Of a stretch of DNA of 64,000 nucleotides, positions 18,587 to 26,909 are shown piece by piece (the stretch's first letter is position 1; the number at the start of each line of letters is the position of its first letter). Source of the DNA: Pedobacter namyangjuensis (GTDB lineage Bacteria > Bacteroidota > Bacteroidia > Sphingobacteriales > Sphingobacteriaceae); contig NZ_QMHQ01000001.1 of the NCBI RefSeq assembly GCF_003313325.1, forward strand, positions 372,001 to 436,000. Direction: 5' to 3'. The position numbers were made by a program, and so were the translations under genes. The notes under the pieces are model-generated. The model searched no databases. It saw only the letters and a list, made by a program, of their open reading frames with translations, and was not told where the DNA came from.

Positions 18587-19371
18587 TGATACAACCACTA
18601 GCATATATACATCCACAAGCAAAAATTGCAGATAATGTTGTAGTTGAGCCGTTTGCTGTTATACATAAAGATGTTGAAATTGGCGAAGGAACTTGGATTG
18701 GTTCTAACGTAGTAATAATGGATGGTGCGAGAATTGGCAAGAACTGCCGTATTTTTCCTGGCTCTGTTATTTCTGGTGTGCCACAAGATTTAAAATTTGC
18801 GGGCGAGGTTACTACTGCCGAAATTGGAGATAATACAACCATCCGCGAATGCGTAACCATTAACCGTGGTACTAGAGATAAATGGAAAACAGTAGTGGGT
18901 AAAAACTGTTTAATACAGGCTTATTCGCATATTGCACACGACTGCGAAGTTGGTGATCACTGTATATTTTCTAACAGTACAACATTAGCCGGCCATGTTA
19001 CCATAGGTGATTACGTTGTTTTGGCGGGTTTGGTTGCTATTCATCAATTTGTAAAAGTGGGTTCGCACGCTTTTGTTACTGGCGGATCTTTAGTGCGTAA
19101 GGATGTTCCTCCGTATGTTAAAGCTGCAAGAGAGCCTCTTTCTTACGTGGGTATTAACTCTGTGGGTTTGAGAAGAAAAGGTTTTTCGGCAGAAAAAATA
19201 AACGAAATACAAGAAGTTTACCGCGTTTTGTTTGTTAAAAACAACAACGTAACCAAAGCATTAGATATAATAGAAGCTGAGTTTCAGCCAACTGAAGTTC
19301 GTGATGAAATTGTAGATTTCATTCGCAACTCTAGTCGCGGTGTTATGCGTGGTTTTGGTACCGGAAGTTAA
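18586..19371 (+). CDS. lpxA: UDP-N-acetylglucosamine O-acyltransferase
   Basis: A 261-residue cytosolic trimeric acyltransferase that performs the first step of lipid A synthesis. A left-handed beta-helix of hexapeptide repeats fills residues 5-180. SHIAHDC holds H115 and the catalytic base H118, equivalent to H122 and H125 of the E. coli enzyme. The helical C-terminal domain carries GLRRKGFS, the usual nucleotide/pantetheine-contacting stretch. It is translationally coupled to lpxC-fabZ through the TAATG overlap. Confidence 0.95.
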   Translation: MIQPLAYIHPQAKIADNVVVEPFAVIHKDVEIGEGTWIGSNVVIMDGARIGKNCRIFPGSVISGVPQDLKFAGEVTTAEIGDNTTIRECVTINRGTRDKWKTVVGKNCLIQAYSHIAHDCEVGDHCIFSNSTTLAGHVTIGDYVVLAGLVAIHQFVKVGSHAFVTGGSLVRKDVPPYVKAAREPLSYVGINSVGLRRKGFSAEKINEIQEVYRVLFVKNNNVTKALDIIEAEFQPTEVRDEIVDFIRNSSRGVMRGFGTGS

Positions 19372-19431
19372 TTAAGTTCAGGTTTTAAGGGTGGGATTGT
19401 TTCTGCCATATTATTAAATACTAAAACTTAG

Positions 19432-20046
19432 ATGAATATCAGCCTTAAAAATATTGGAAGAAGATTTAACCGGGATTGGATTTTTAGGGGAATTGATTTT
19501 GAATTTAAAAGCAGCCAAAAATATGCTATTCTAGGGCCTAACGGCTCTGGAAAATCAACTTTGTTAAGTGTAATTTTAGGAAGTTTAACGCCATCGGAAG
19601 GGGAGATCCTATACGCAAATGGCACTGAAGTTAGGGTCGAAAATATTTATCAGCATATCAGCTTTGCTGCCCCATATTTAGATTTGGTAGAGGAATTTAC
19701 ACTGCAAGAAACGATAGACTTTCATTTTAAGTTTAAGCCTTATGCCGATGGTTTAGACGCCAAAGAAGTATTAAACCTACTCGGCTTGCAAAAATCGCAG
19801 GACAAAGCTTTAAAACATTTTTCATCTGGAATGAAACAACGCACCAAGTTAGCATTGGCTTGTTGCGCAAATACACCAATTTTAATGCTAGATGAGCCTA
19901 CATCTAATTTAGATGCGCAAGGTGTAGATTGGTATTTATCATTAATAGAGAAATTTGCTGTCAATAAAATGGTATTCGTAGGGTCTAACCAAGCTCACGA
20001 ATATTCTTTTTGCAACCAGGAAATATTAATCTCTCAGTACAAATAG
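19432..20046 (+). CDS. ABC transporter ATP-binding protein
   Basis: A 204-residue stand-alone ATPase: Walker A GPNGSGKST at 35-43, signature SSGMKQR at 131-137, Walker B LMLDEP at 151-156. No membrane component lies beside it, so the partner permease must be encoded elsewhere. It is small, close to the CcmA / lipoprotein-exporter ATPase size class. It follows lpxA by 60 bases on the same strand, which makes a link to lipid A or envelope transport attractive but unproven. Confidence 0.85.
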   Translation: MNISLKNIGRRFNRDWIFRGIDFEFKSSQKYAILGPNGSGKSTLLSVILGSLTPSEGEILYANGTEVRVENIYQHISFAAPYLDLVEEFTLQETIDFHFKFKPYADGLDAKEVLNLLGLQKSQDKALKHFSSGMKQRTKLALACCANTPILMLDEPTSNLDAQGVDWYLSLIEKFAVNKMVFVGSNQAHEYSFCNQEILISQYK

Positions 20047-20116
20047 AATAAAAATATCATATAAAAGCCTTTATTTCTGTTTAAAACGACCTTAAAAAAT
20101 TATTTTCATTTTGCTA

Positions 20117-20147
20117 TTGTTTTATTAAAAAATAGTTCGCACCTTTG
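20117..20147 (+). promoter_or_regulatory. Promoter of a non-coding transcript upstream of efp
   Basis: TTG at 20117-20119, then 20 bases, then CACCTTTG at 20140-20147 (one mismatch to TAnnTTTG, followed by CGC). The expected start is near 20153. Only a short ORF-free stretch and a strong terminator lie downstream. Confidence 0.55.
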
Positions 20148-20152
20148 CGCCA

Positions 20153-20337
20153 CGAAAAAGGGACTGATTTTTGGTTTTCAATTTCGAAATGCAATAGCAT
20201 AAAAATACGAATCAATTGTTATTTGATAGAGATTAAGCGCATTGCATAATTAAATAGCAAAATAAAAATTTTCATAGTTTAGTTTTAGGTTTAGGTTGAT
20301 TGTAGCTTCGGAGTGGTTCCCGAAGCTATCTTTTTTT
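20153..20337 (+). ncRNA. Candidate small RNA of about 185 nt, family unknown
   Basis: The stretch lies between a good promoter and a strong intrinsic terminator and has no ORF (the first ATG meets a stop after one codon). Internal pairing is possible: ATGCAAT near 20190 with ATTGCAT near 20240, enclosing ATCAA with TTGAT, making one long interrupted hairpin. The size and rod-like fold recall 6S RNA, but I recognise no conserved 6S sequence. It could also be an untranslated leader cut short before efp. Start and end are inferred. Confidence 0.45.
20303..20337 (+). terminator. Rho-independent terminator upstream of efp
   Basis: A perfect 9-bp stem, TAGCTTCGG (20303-20311) with CCGAAGCTA (20320-20328) and an 8-nt loop, is followed by TC and a run of seven T. 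Confidence 0.88.
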
Positions 20338-20412
20338 ACAAGCATTTTGAAAAAATTATTTACCTTGCGCCTTCATAAAAAAGACCAAATAATTAGTGAT
20401 TTTTAAAACATC

Positions 20413-20973
20413 ATGGCAAAAGCATCAGAAATAAAAGTTGGTAACATTCTTCGTATTAATAACGAATTGGTTACTGTTGAAGAGTGGAATCACCGCACAC
20501 CAGGTAAAGGTGGTGCATTTTACACAGGTAAATTTCGTAACATTAAAACTACTAGACTTATCGAAGCTCGTATGAATACGGATGAGGTGGTAGAAATTTG
20601 TCGTGTGGAAACTAACGACTACCAGTACTTATATGAAGATGGTGATTATTTAGTTGTAATGGATAACACTTCTTACGAACAATTTAACGTGCCTAAGTCG
20701 CTTTTCGGACCATCGATTAAGTTCTTAAAAGAAGGAATGAGCATTTTAGTGGCTATGGAAAGCGAAGAGCCAATTCAAGCAAGTTTGCCAAACTTTGTAG
20801 AAATGGAAGTGGTTTACTCTGAGCCAGCAGTTAAAGGCGATACTTCTACAAACGCTTTAAAGGCAGCTACAGTAGAAAACGAAGTAGAAGTTAAAGTTCC
20901 TTTGTTCGTAAACCAAGGCGATAAAATTAAAATCGATACACGTACAGGTGAGTACGTAGAGCGTGTAAAATAA
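20413..20973 (+). CDS. efp: Translation elongation factor P
   Basis: A 186-residue, three-domain cytosolic factor that rescues ribosomes stalled at polyproline stretches. The domain I loop PGKGGAF is visible with K32 at the tip, the position modified in proteobacteria; here it may be unmodified or modified differently. Domains II and III end in KIDTRTGEYVERVK, the usual C-terminus. It is monocistronic, bounded by terminators at 20337 and 21014. Full length and intact. Confidence 0.96.
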   Translation: MAKASEIKVGNILRINNELVTVEEWNHRTPGKGGAFYTGKFRNIKTTRLIEARMNTDEVVEICRVETNDYQYLYEDGDYLVVMDNTSYEQFNVPKSLFGPSIKFLKEGMSILVAMESEEPIQASLPNFVEMEVVYSEPAVKGDTSTNALKAATVENEVEVKVPLFVNQGDKIKIDTRTGEYVERVK

Positions 20974-21013
20974 GAACAAGGATTTCTTTATTTCCTTTTT
21001 TTAAATAATATTG

Positions 21014-21045
21014 ATGGCTTTGGATAGATTCCAAGGCCATTTTTT
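21014..21045 (+). terminator. Rho-independent terminator after efp
   Basis: An 11-bp stem with one G-T wobble (21014-21024 with 21030-21040, 5-nt loop) is followed by a T-run. Confidence 0.88.
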
Positions 21046-21070
21046 ATAGCTCGATATGCGGCTTCTTTTT

Positions 21071-21078
21071 TAACTTTG
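21071..21078 (+). promoter_or_regulatory. -7 box three bases before the folate cyclo-ligase ATG
   Basis: TAACTTTG is an exact TAnnTTTG match followed by C. The ATG at 21082 begins three bases after it, predicting a leaderless message. No clear -33 TTG is present. Confidence 0.5.
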
Positions 21079-21081
21079 CTC

Positions 21082-21651
21082 ATGCTAAAATCAGACTTGA
21101 GAAAACAGGCGCTAAAGCAACGAAGAGAGCTAGACGATCAAACGTTCAGCCAGCTCAACAATTTGCTCTTAAAACAGTTTAAAACGCTTAATTTCTCTAC
21201 GGTTAAAAGTATTCATGTTTTTCTTCCGATACTGGAAAACAATGAGCCAAATACTTTTCTCATTATCGATTGGTTACAGGCGCAATATCCTGCAATTAAA
21301 ATTGTAGTGCCCAAGGCAGATTTTGCCACAAGTTTAATGAGCAGTTACCTGTTTGCTGGCAAAGCCGATTTGCAAAACAATCGCTATCAAATCCCTGAAC
21401 CTCAAAAAGCGATTTTGTTCGATGGCGTACCAGATATGGTTCTGGTACCGCTTTTGGCATTCGATAAAAAAGGCTACAGAGTTGGTTACGGTAAAGGATT
21501 TTATGACCGATTTCTTCAAAATATTGAAACGCAAAAAATAGGCTTATCTTTGTTTGAAGTAATTGACGAAATTAATGACGTACATTTAAACGATATTCGT
21601 TTGGATAAATGCATTACCCCAAATGGAATAGTTAAATTTGACGCTGTCTAA
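21082..21651 (+). CDS. 5-formyltetrahydrofolate cyclo-ligase
   Basis: A 189-residue cytosolic enzyme that uses ATP to convert 5-formyl-THF to 5,10-methenyl-THF, returning storage folate to use. Family features are the basic N-terminus KSDLRKQALKQRR, the central VPLLAFDKKGYRVGYGKGFYDRFL stretch (nucleotide/folate site, given here as key residues K, G, Y, G, K, G, F, Y, D) and the terminal DIRLDKCITPNG. I start at the ATG at 21082 rather than an in-frame TTG two codons earlier. No downstream partner on the same strand except a small ORF. Confidence 0.9.
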   Translation: MLKSDLRKQALKQRRELDDQTFSQLNNLLLKQFKTLNFSTVKSIHVFLPILENNEPNTFLIIDWLQAQYPAIKIVVPKADFATSLMSSYLFAGKADLQNNRYQIPEPQKAILFDGVPDMVLVPLLAFDKKGYRVGYGKGFYDRFLQNIETQKIGLSLFEVIDEINDVHLNDIRLDKCITPNGIVKFDAV

Positions 21652-21682
21652 AATCGCGTGCTTACCATAAAACACTTGCAAA

Positions 21683-21844
21683 ATGGAAAAAGAATATAAA
21701 ATAACTTCGCCCAAGCATTACGAAGAAACCATGATCGCCATTTTTGAGATGCAAGAACAAGAAGAGCCTTTAACCAAAGCCCAGCAAGCAGAAATTGAGT
21801 TGATGCTTAAAGCTGCGGATAAGTATGAGGCCGAAGAGCTTTAA
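21683..21844 (+). CDS. Small hypothetical protein, 53 residues
   Basis: An ATG-started ORF of 53 codons beginning MEKEYKITSPKHYEE and ending ADKYEAEEL, 31 bases after the cyclo-ligase gene on the same strand. The composition is highly charged, Glu-rich and predicted helical, without Cys, signal or membrane segment. It overlaps the convergent hutG 3' end by 38 bases. Its composition looks like that of a genuine protein, but I recognise no family. It could be co-transcribed with the cyclo-ligase gene. Confidence 0.5.
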   Translation: MEKEYKITSPKHYEETMIAIFEMQEQEEPLTKAQQAEIELMLKAADKYEAEEL

Positions 21845-22838
21845 TAAAATCGCTGATCAAATACGCAATTGTTTTTCCTGTGGTAACGTCTTCTCTACCA
21901 TCTGCAAGCGCTACAGAACCCTCGCAAATGTGCAAGTAGCTAAATGGCTTTTTGTTATCTAAAAGGATTGTTCTAATATCGTTAAGTTTAAATCCGCTAG
22001 GGCTTACGGCGCTTGATAATACATTTTCTATACTATCTAAATCTATTTCCAGTCCGCAAGGATTTGGTAGATCGGCAGTAAAGTCAACCCATAGCTGAGT
22101 GGTATTCCTATCGTCCATTAAAATATCCTCGAAGAAGACAGCATTTATATTTTCTGACGATTGAATTTGTTGAGATATTTTCTCGTTTAAGTAGTTTTGG
22201 TGCAAGCCAAAAATGCGGTATTGACCTAGGAAACCTTGTTCAATCGCATTACTAAATCCGTTTCCGCTGTGCCTGCCTTCGGCAATATTTCTTAAATCGG
22301 TATGCGCATCAACATTTACTACATTTATCGCTGTGCTGAAAGCTTTTGATACGCCAGAAATTATTGGAAATGCATTGTTATGACCACCACCAATAACAAT
22401 CGGGATTTTGCCAGCGCTTATTATTTTTTCAATTATTGGCGCAACAAGTTTGTCTATTACAGCAGTTTTTTCTCGCAGTGTCTCTATGCGTTCATCAGTA
22501 GGCTCCTCAATTTCAAAATGCCCCAACAGTAAAATTTCATCGCCCTGCAAAAATGAATTGCTTTGGATATTTAAAAAAGCTTTTAAGGTAGCATTCCAAG
22601 CATTCTTTGCGCCACCTATGCCATAATTAGCCCGTACACCAATGTCTTCTGGAATACCCAACAATACAAACTTTGCGTTACTTTGCGCTAAGCCATAAGT
22701 AGATATAGCCACAGGCGATGAAGGATCACTGTCGGAAATCCCATACAAATCAATCTTTTCGCCCAGTTTGGTTTCTCCATCCCGTTGGTTTACAAACGAA
22801 AGTACATCGCTTTGCGAGTAAATTTTAAAGCTATCCAT
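21807..22838 (-). CDS. hutG: Formimidoylglutamase (ureohydrolase family)
   Basis: A 343-residue cytosolic binuclear manganese enzyme of histidine degradation, converting N-formimidoyl-L-glutamate to glutamate and formamide. Metal-binding motifs of the arginase fold are in order: GGGHNNAF, NVDAHTDLR and EIDLDSIEN. Downstream of hutI with an 8-base overlap, so the pair form one operon. hutH and hutU are not in the window. The arginase family includes several related reactions; the hutI neighbour decides the call. Confidence 0.87.
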   Translation of the reverse strand: MDSFKIYSQSDVLSFVNQRDGETKLGEKIDLYGISDSDPSSPVAISTYGLAQSNAKFVLLGIPEDIGVRANYGIGGAKNAWNATLKAFLNIQSNSFLQGDEILLLGHFEIEEPTDERIETLREKTAVIDKLVAPIIEKIISAGKIPIVIGGGHNNAFPIISGVSKAFSTAINVVNVDAHTDLRNIAEGRHSGNGFSNAIEQGFLGQYRIFGLHQNYLNEKISQQIQSSENINAVFFEDILMDDRNTTQLWVDFTADLPNPCGLEIDLDSIENVLSSAVSPSGFKLNDIRTILLDNKKPFSYLHICEGSVALADGREDVTTGKTIAYLISDFIKALRPHTYPQL

Positions 22839-24069
22839 TGTAAATTTCGCCGTTTAAAATAATAGTTTCTGCTTGTGTTTGACCAAAGCTGTAAGGTAAA
22901 AAAGCTAAGGATGACATTGGTCTGGTCATAAAAATATTCGCCTTTTTACCAATGGCGATACTGCCGAATTCGGAACTAATTTCCATAGCTGCGGCGCCGT
23001 TCATCGTAGCGGCGTTTATAGCTTCATTAGGCATCATTTTAAGTTTTATGCAAGCTAAAGAAACCACTAAATTCATGTTTCCTGATGGGGTAGAGCCAGG
23101 ATTATAGTCGGATGCTAGCGCAACCTTTGCATTATTTTTTAATAATCCTCTGGCGTTTGCGAAAGGAATGTTGATGTAAAAAGAACAAGATGGCAATAGG
23201 GTAGCTATGGTTTCGCTGTGCCCTAAAGCATGCAAAACTTCTTCATCAGTTTCTTCTAGATGGTCTACCGAAACAGCTTGATGTTTAATGCCGACCTGCA
23301 CCGCTCCGGAAACCGACAGTTGGTTGGCATGGATTTTTGGTTTCAGTCCGTATTTGGCGCCTGCGATTAATATTTCATCCGTTTCGGTAGTCGAAAAAAA
23401 TCCTTTTTCGCAAAATACATCGATGTAATCCGCTAAATTTTCTTGGGCTATAATAGGCAACATCTCCTCAATAATTAGCTTGATGTAGCCTTGGTGATTT
23501 TCTTTAAATTCCGTCGGGTAAGCATGCGCCGCTAAAAACGTGGCTTTTATAGGAATAGGAAAAGTGTTTTTGAGCCTTTTTATCACTCTAAGCATTTTTA
23601 GCTCGCTCTCTACGCTTAAGCCGTAGCCACTTTTAATTTCTACAGCGCCTGTGCCTTGCAAAATCATTTCGTTAAGCCTAATGGCTGCTTGCTCGAAAAG
23701 ATAATCTTCTGTGGCAGATTTTAATTTATTAGCAGAGTTTAATATACCACCGCCAGCTTGGGCAATTTCCTCGTAGCTTTTTCCGGCAATTTTCATTACA
23801 AACTCTTCTTCTCTTGGTGCAGCAAATACAATATGCGTGTGGCTATCGCACCAAGAAGGGAAAACAAACCTGCCTTCAGCATTTAGCGTTTGATGCATGG
23901 CGTTTAAAGAGGGAAGGTTCTCCATTGAGCCAAAATCTTTAATCAATCCATCTTCCAGGAGCAACCAAGCATTTTCTAAAACCGGTAAATTGGCCATCTC
24001 ATTACCACGAAGCGATAAGATTTCTTTTGGATGAATACCTACAAGACCTTTGATATTTGTGATTAGCAT
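22831..24069 (-). CDS. hutI: Imidazolonepropionase
   Basis: A 412-residue cytosolic metal-dependent amidohydrolase that opens the imidazolone ring in histidine breakdown, producing formimidoylglutamate, the substrate of the next gene. Visible motifs are DSHTHIVFAAPREEEF (metal-binding HxH and substrate Arg), the KSGYGL segment, HANQLS and the DHLEE and ASDYNPGS blocks. Full length and intact. Overlaps hutG by 8 bases. The lipoprotein gene upstream (24-base gap) may share the transcript. Confidence 0.93.
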   Translation of the reverse strand: MLITNIKGLVGIHPKEILSLRGNEMANLPVLENAWLLLEDGLIKDFGSMENLPSLNAMHQTLNAEGRFVFPSWCDSHTHIVFAAPREEEFVMKIAGKSYEEIAQAGGGILNSANKLKSATEDYLFEQAAIRLNEMILQGTGAVEIKSGYGLSVESELKMLRVIKRLKNTFPIPIKATFLAAHAYPTEFKENHQGYIKLIIEEMLPIIAQENLADYIDVFCEKGFFSTTETDEILIAGAKYGLKPKIHANQLSVSGAVQVGIKHQAVSVDHLEETDEEVLHALGHSETIATLLPSCSFYINIPFANARGLLKNNAKVALASDYNPGSTPSGNMNLVVSLACIKLKMMPNEAINAATMNGAAAMEISSEFGSIAIGKKANIFMTRPMSSLAFLPYSFGQTQAETIILNGEIYNG

Positions 24070-24093
24070 AGTTGGTTTTTCGAATTTATTCTA

Positions 24094-24672
24094 TTACCAG
24101 TTTGGCGCAAGATAGGTTAGCCCGTTTATAGGCGTTTTTTTATAAATTTCTGGGCTAAATGGCGACTTATCAATTAGCCTTCTGATCTTCTTTTCATTAT
24201 AGCCGATGTTAAAATCCACTCTTGGATTGTCGTGCATTACGATTAGGGTTCCATTTTCGTCTATGTAGCCGTATTCAAGTTGTATCGAACCGGCGTCTAT
24301 GTCTGTATAAATTTGCATTTTTACTGTGTTGCCTTGTGTAATGTAATAACCAACAACACCAACATCTGGGTTGTTTATATCCGCTAGCTCTGGAGGCGAT
24401 TTTTTTAAACCCTGCAACTTAAATCTTCCATCACCATAAAAACGAATGTATTTATCGCTTAATTTAGAACCTTTGTCGTTTTTGTAGAAATATCCGTTTG
24501 AAGAGTAATAGATGGAATTTGTATCAATTAAAGCAAAATTTAAAGAGGCTGATTTCTTTTTATAGGAAAACTTCTGACTTTTCGGCGGTCGGATATATCC
24601 CGCATCATTTAAAACGTAATGCGTACAGCTTGAAACCAAAACTGCCAAAATGATACAAAAGTAAATTTTCAT
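24094..24672 (-). CDS. Hypothetical lipoprotein
   Basis: A 192-residue protein with a signal peptide and lipobox VSSC ending at C16, so probably a membrane-anchored lipoprotein. The mature part is rich in beta-strand-forming and aromatic residues (KFSYKKKSASLNFALID, DKYIRFYGDGRF), without a domain I recognise. Set between exonuclease III and hutI on the minus strand with gaps of 9 and 24 bases, suggesting one transcript, but this gives no clear functional hint. Confidence 0.65.
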   Translation of the reverse strand: MKIYFCIILAVLVSSCTHYVLNDAGYIRPPKSQKFSYKKKSASLNFALIDTNSIYYSSNGYFYKNDKGSKLSDKYIRFYGDGRFKLQGLKKSPPELADINNPDVGVVGYYITQGNTVKMQIYTDIDAGSIQLEYGYIDENGTLIVMHDNPRVDFNIGYNEKKIRRLIDKSPFSPEIYKKTPINGLTYLAPNW

Positions 24673-24681
24673 CTAATGAGA

Positions 24682-25449
24682 TTAATCTAATTCCAATAAA
24701 ACCGGACAATGATCCGAGTGTAAAGCATCGGGCAAAATTTTAACGTTTTTAAGTCTATTTTCCATAGGCTTGCTTACCAAATGATAATCGATGCGCCAGC
24801 CTAAGTTTTTGCCTCGAGAACCGGCTCTGTAGCTCCACCATGTGTAATGGTGCGGATCTTTGTTAAAATGTCTAAAGCTATCTATAAAGCCGTTGTTTAT
24901 GAAGAGCTCCATCCACTCGCGTTCCTGTGGCAAAAAGCCAGATGAGTTGGCGTTTGATTTTGGATTATGGATATCAATCGCCTGATGGCATATATTATAA
25001 TCACCAGAAATAATTAAGTTGGGATGAAGTCTGCGCAACTCGTCAATATAAACATCAAAAAATCGCATAAACTCATATTTTTTGATTTGTCTTTCATCGC
25101 CACTAGAACCCGATGGCATGTATAAGCTCATTAAAGAAAATCCATCGAAATCTGCTCTTAAAACTCTTCCTTCTGCATCAATCCAAGGTTCTCCACATCC
25201 ATAGGCTACATTATTGGGTTTGATTTTGGTTAATATGGCAACGCCACTGTAGCCTTTTTTCTCTGCCGGAAACCAATAATGATGGTATCCCAATTGTTCA
25301 ATCAGCGCAATTATTTCGGGAATTTGCACGGCCAAAGCTTTAACTTCCTGCAAACAAATCATGTCTGCATCTGTAGCTTGCAACCAGTTAAACAATCCTT
25401 TTGTAGATGCGGCTCTAATGCCATTAACGTTGTATGATATAATTTTCAT
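24682..25449 (-). CDS. xth: Exodeoxyribonuclease III (AP endonuclease)
   Basis: A 255-residue cytosolic EEP-fold nuclease that cuts DNA 5' to abasic sites and degrades one strand from 3' ends in base-excision repair. Motifs in order: ISYNVNGIRAA, CLQEVKA (metal-binding Glu), SLYMPSG, ISGDYNICH (Asp and Asn) and SDHCPV (catalytic Asp-His). Intact and of normal length. It abuts the cyclophilin gene end to start with no gap. Confidence 0.92.
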   Translation of the reverse strand: MKIISYNVNGIRAASTKGLFNWLQATDADMICLQEVKALAVQIPEIIALIEQLGYHHYWFPAEKKGYSGVAILTKIKPNNVAYGCGEPWIDAEGRVLRADFDGFSLMSLYMPSGSSGDERQIKKYEFMRFFDVYIDELRRLHPNLIISGDYNICHQAIDIHNPKSNANSSGFLPQEREWMELFINNGFIDSFRHFNKDPHHYTWWSYRAGSRGKNLGWRIDYHLVSKPMENRLKNVKILPDALHSDHCPVLLELD

Positions 25450-26166
25450 TTACTTATTTGCTTTCTTATCAATTTTCTTCATCTCTCTTTCCAATCTTCT
25501 CACTTCTTTTTTGCTTAAAACGGTAACCGTCATTTTTACATCTTCTGTTGGCCTGTCACCTTTGCCTGTGGGCATTGCTGCAATGTTATCTACCATTTCC
25601 AAACCTTTAACTACTTCGCCGTAAACGGTATAATTTCTGTCTAAATGTGGTGTACCTCCTATGGTTTTATAAACAGTCCTATGCGATTCTGGAATTTTAA
25701 ATTTCAATCGTTTTGCCTCTGTAACATTTAATGTCGAATCTGTCCACACTTTGCCTTGCACAATATAAAATTGCGTACTGCTCGAGGCTTTAGTCGGATT
25801 CTCGGCATCACCTTCTCTGGCAGCAGCCAAAACCCCTTTTTTATGGAATAAACTGTCTCTAAACTCAGCCGGAACGGTGTAAGGAAGGCCACCGTTTCCA
25901 AGTGTAGCCTCAGGTGTTGCATTTTTAGAATCGGGATCGCCACCCTGAATCATAAAAGCTTTTATCACCCTGTGAAAAATTGTACCGTTATAAACACCTT
26001 CTTTTGCTAGTTTTAAAAAATTATCTCTATGCAAGGGCGTTTCGTTGTACAGCCTAACTATTACTTCACCTTTATTGGTGCTAATTTTTACATAGTGATT
26101 TTTAGGTTTAGCGGCAAAAGCGCTTAAAAAACAAAGACTTAAAAAAAGGGTTAGGAGTTTTTTCAT
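25450..26166 (-). CDS. Peptidyl-prolyl cis-trans isomerase, cyclophilin type, exported
   Basis: A 238-residue cyclophilin with a signal peptide (1-18, ending AFA), so it acts outside the cytoplasm on protein folding. The catalytic region FHRVIKAFMIQGGDP and the later STQFYIV and YTVYGEVVKGLEMVD blocks match the family. A long insertion between the two halves (roughly 135-175) is common in Bacteroidota cyclophilins. The basic C-terminus (RRLEREMKKIDKK) is helical. It precedes xth on the same strand without a gap. Confidence 0.9.
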   Translation of the reverse strand: MKKLLTLFLSLCFLSAFAAKPKNHYVKISTNKGEVIVRLYNETPLHRDNFLKLAKEGVYNGTIFHRVIKAFMIQGGDPDSKNATPEATLGNGGLPYTVPAEFRDSLFHKKGVLAAAREGDAENPTKASSSTQFYIVQGKVWTDSTLNVTEAKRLKFKIPESHRTVYKTIGGTPHLDRNYTVYGEVVKGLEMVDNIAAMPTGKGDRPTEDVKMTVTVLSKKEVRRLEREMKKIDKKANK

Positions 26167-26404
26167 GTTTGAATTGGTTTACGCTAAGGTATTTAAAAAA
26201 AGCAAGAGATTAATAACCTAAAAATGATGTTCTTCTTGCTTTTCTCGCAACATTGCGCAACAAATTATAATTGCTGAACCCGCAGATTTAACTGCAATAT
26301 TTAGTTTACGCACCTATTTACGATTAAAATACGGCCCTATGCTTCAAAAAATCATTTTACCAATCTTTAACAATTACTAAAAATCATATATGAAAATTTA
26401 TCTA

Positions 26405-26412
26405 TAGCTTTG
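26405..26412 (+). promoter_or_regulatory. -7 box of the metal-cluster leading gene
   Basis: TAGCTTTG matches TAnnTTTG exactly, five bases before the ATG at 26418, so the mRNA is expected to be leaderless. No good -33 TTG is present, which fits a promoter needing an activator. Confidence 0.45.
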
Positions 26413-26417
26413 TAATA

Positions 26418-26819
26418 ATGAAGCTGAAACAAAAATTTGCAATAGGGCTATGTGCTTTCTACGTGTTAAGCGTAGTAGGTATTGCGCTAAGCATGCATTT
26501 TTGTGGAGGCAAATTGGCGTCTGTTGCGCTTTACAGCAATAAGCTAGCTTGTAAATATTGTAAAACAGAGCCAGTTGAGAAAAAAGACGACGATTGTTGC
26601 AAAAACAAACAAGTAGACGTTAAAGTAAAAGACAGCCATAAAGCAGAAACTGGGTTTAAACTGCCTAAGCTTTTCGAGGTTGAAACCACACTTCCGCATC
26701 GCATTGCAAACTTTATAGAGCCTGTTATTACTTTTTTCTCTAATAAGTTAAGCAATAAAGCCCCACCAAATACCAGCAGTATTTCCAAGCAGGTATTAAA
26801 CTGCGTTTTCAGAATATAA
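26418..26819 (+). CDS. Cys-rich membrane-anchored protein, HYC_CC_PP type
   Basis: A 133-residue protein with an N-terminal hydrophobic segment (8-26), then MHFCGG (C29), LACKYCK (C45, C48) and DDCCKN (C60, C61), and a Lys-rich tail. This pattern is that of a small Bacteroidota family found beside heavy-metal genes; function is unknown, but the paired cysteines suit copper or other soft-metal binding in the periplasm. First gene of the cluster running to 29377. Confidence is good for the family resemblance, low for a specific metal. Confidence 0.7.
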   Translation: MKLKQKFAIGLCAFYVLSVVGIALSMHFCGGKLASVALYSNKLACKYCKTEPVEKKDDDCCKNKQVDVKVKDSHKAETGFKLPKLFEVETTLPHRIANFIEPVITFFSNKLSNKAPPNTSSISKQVLNCVFRI

Positions 26820-26909
26820 GATTATTGTCGACAAGCCATTTAATTGTGGGTTGCATCCTTCGTTTCCCCAAAAGGGGACGATTTGACTATACATTTTAAA
26901 ATTCTGAAC

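Noticed and set aside
20153-20337. Firm call of 6S RNA
   Set aside because: The size and rod-like fold fit, but I cannot see conserved 6S sequence, so only a candidate RNA is reported.
26820-26909. Terminator or riboswitch between the HYC_CC_PP and HMA genes
   Set aside because: A TCCCC/GGGGA hairpin near 26864-26877 exists, but it has no T-run after it and resembles another dispersed repeat.
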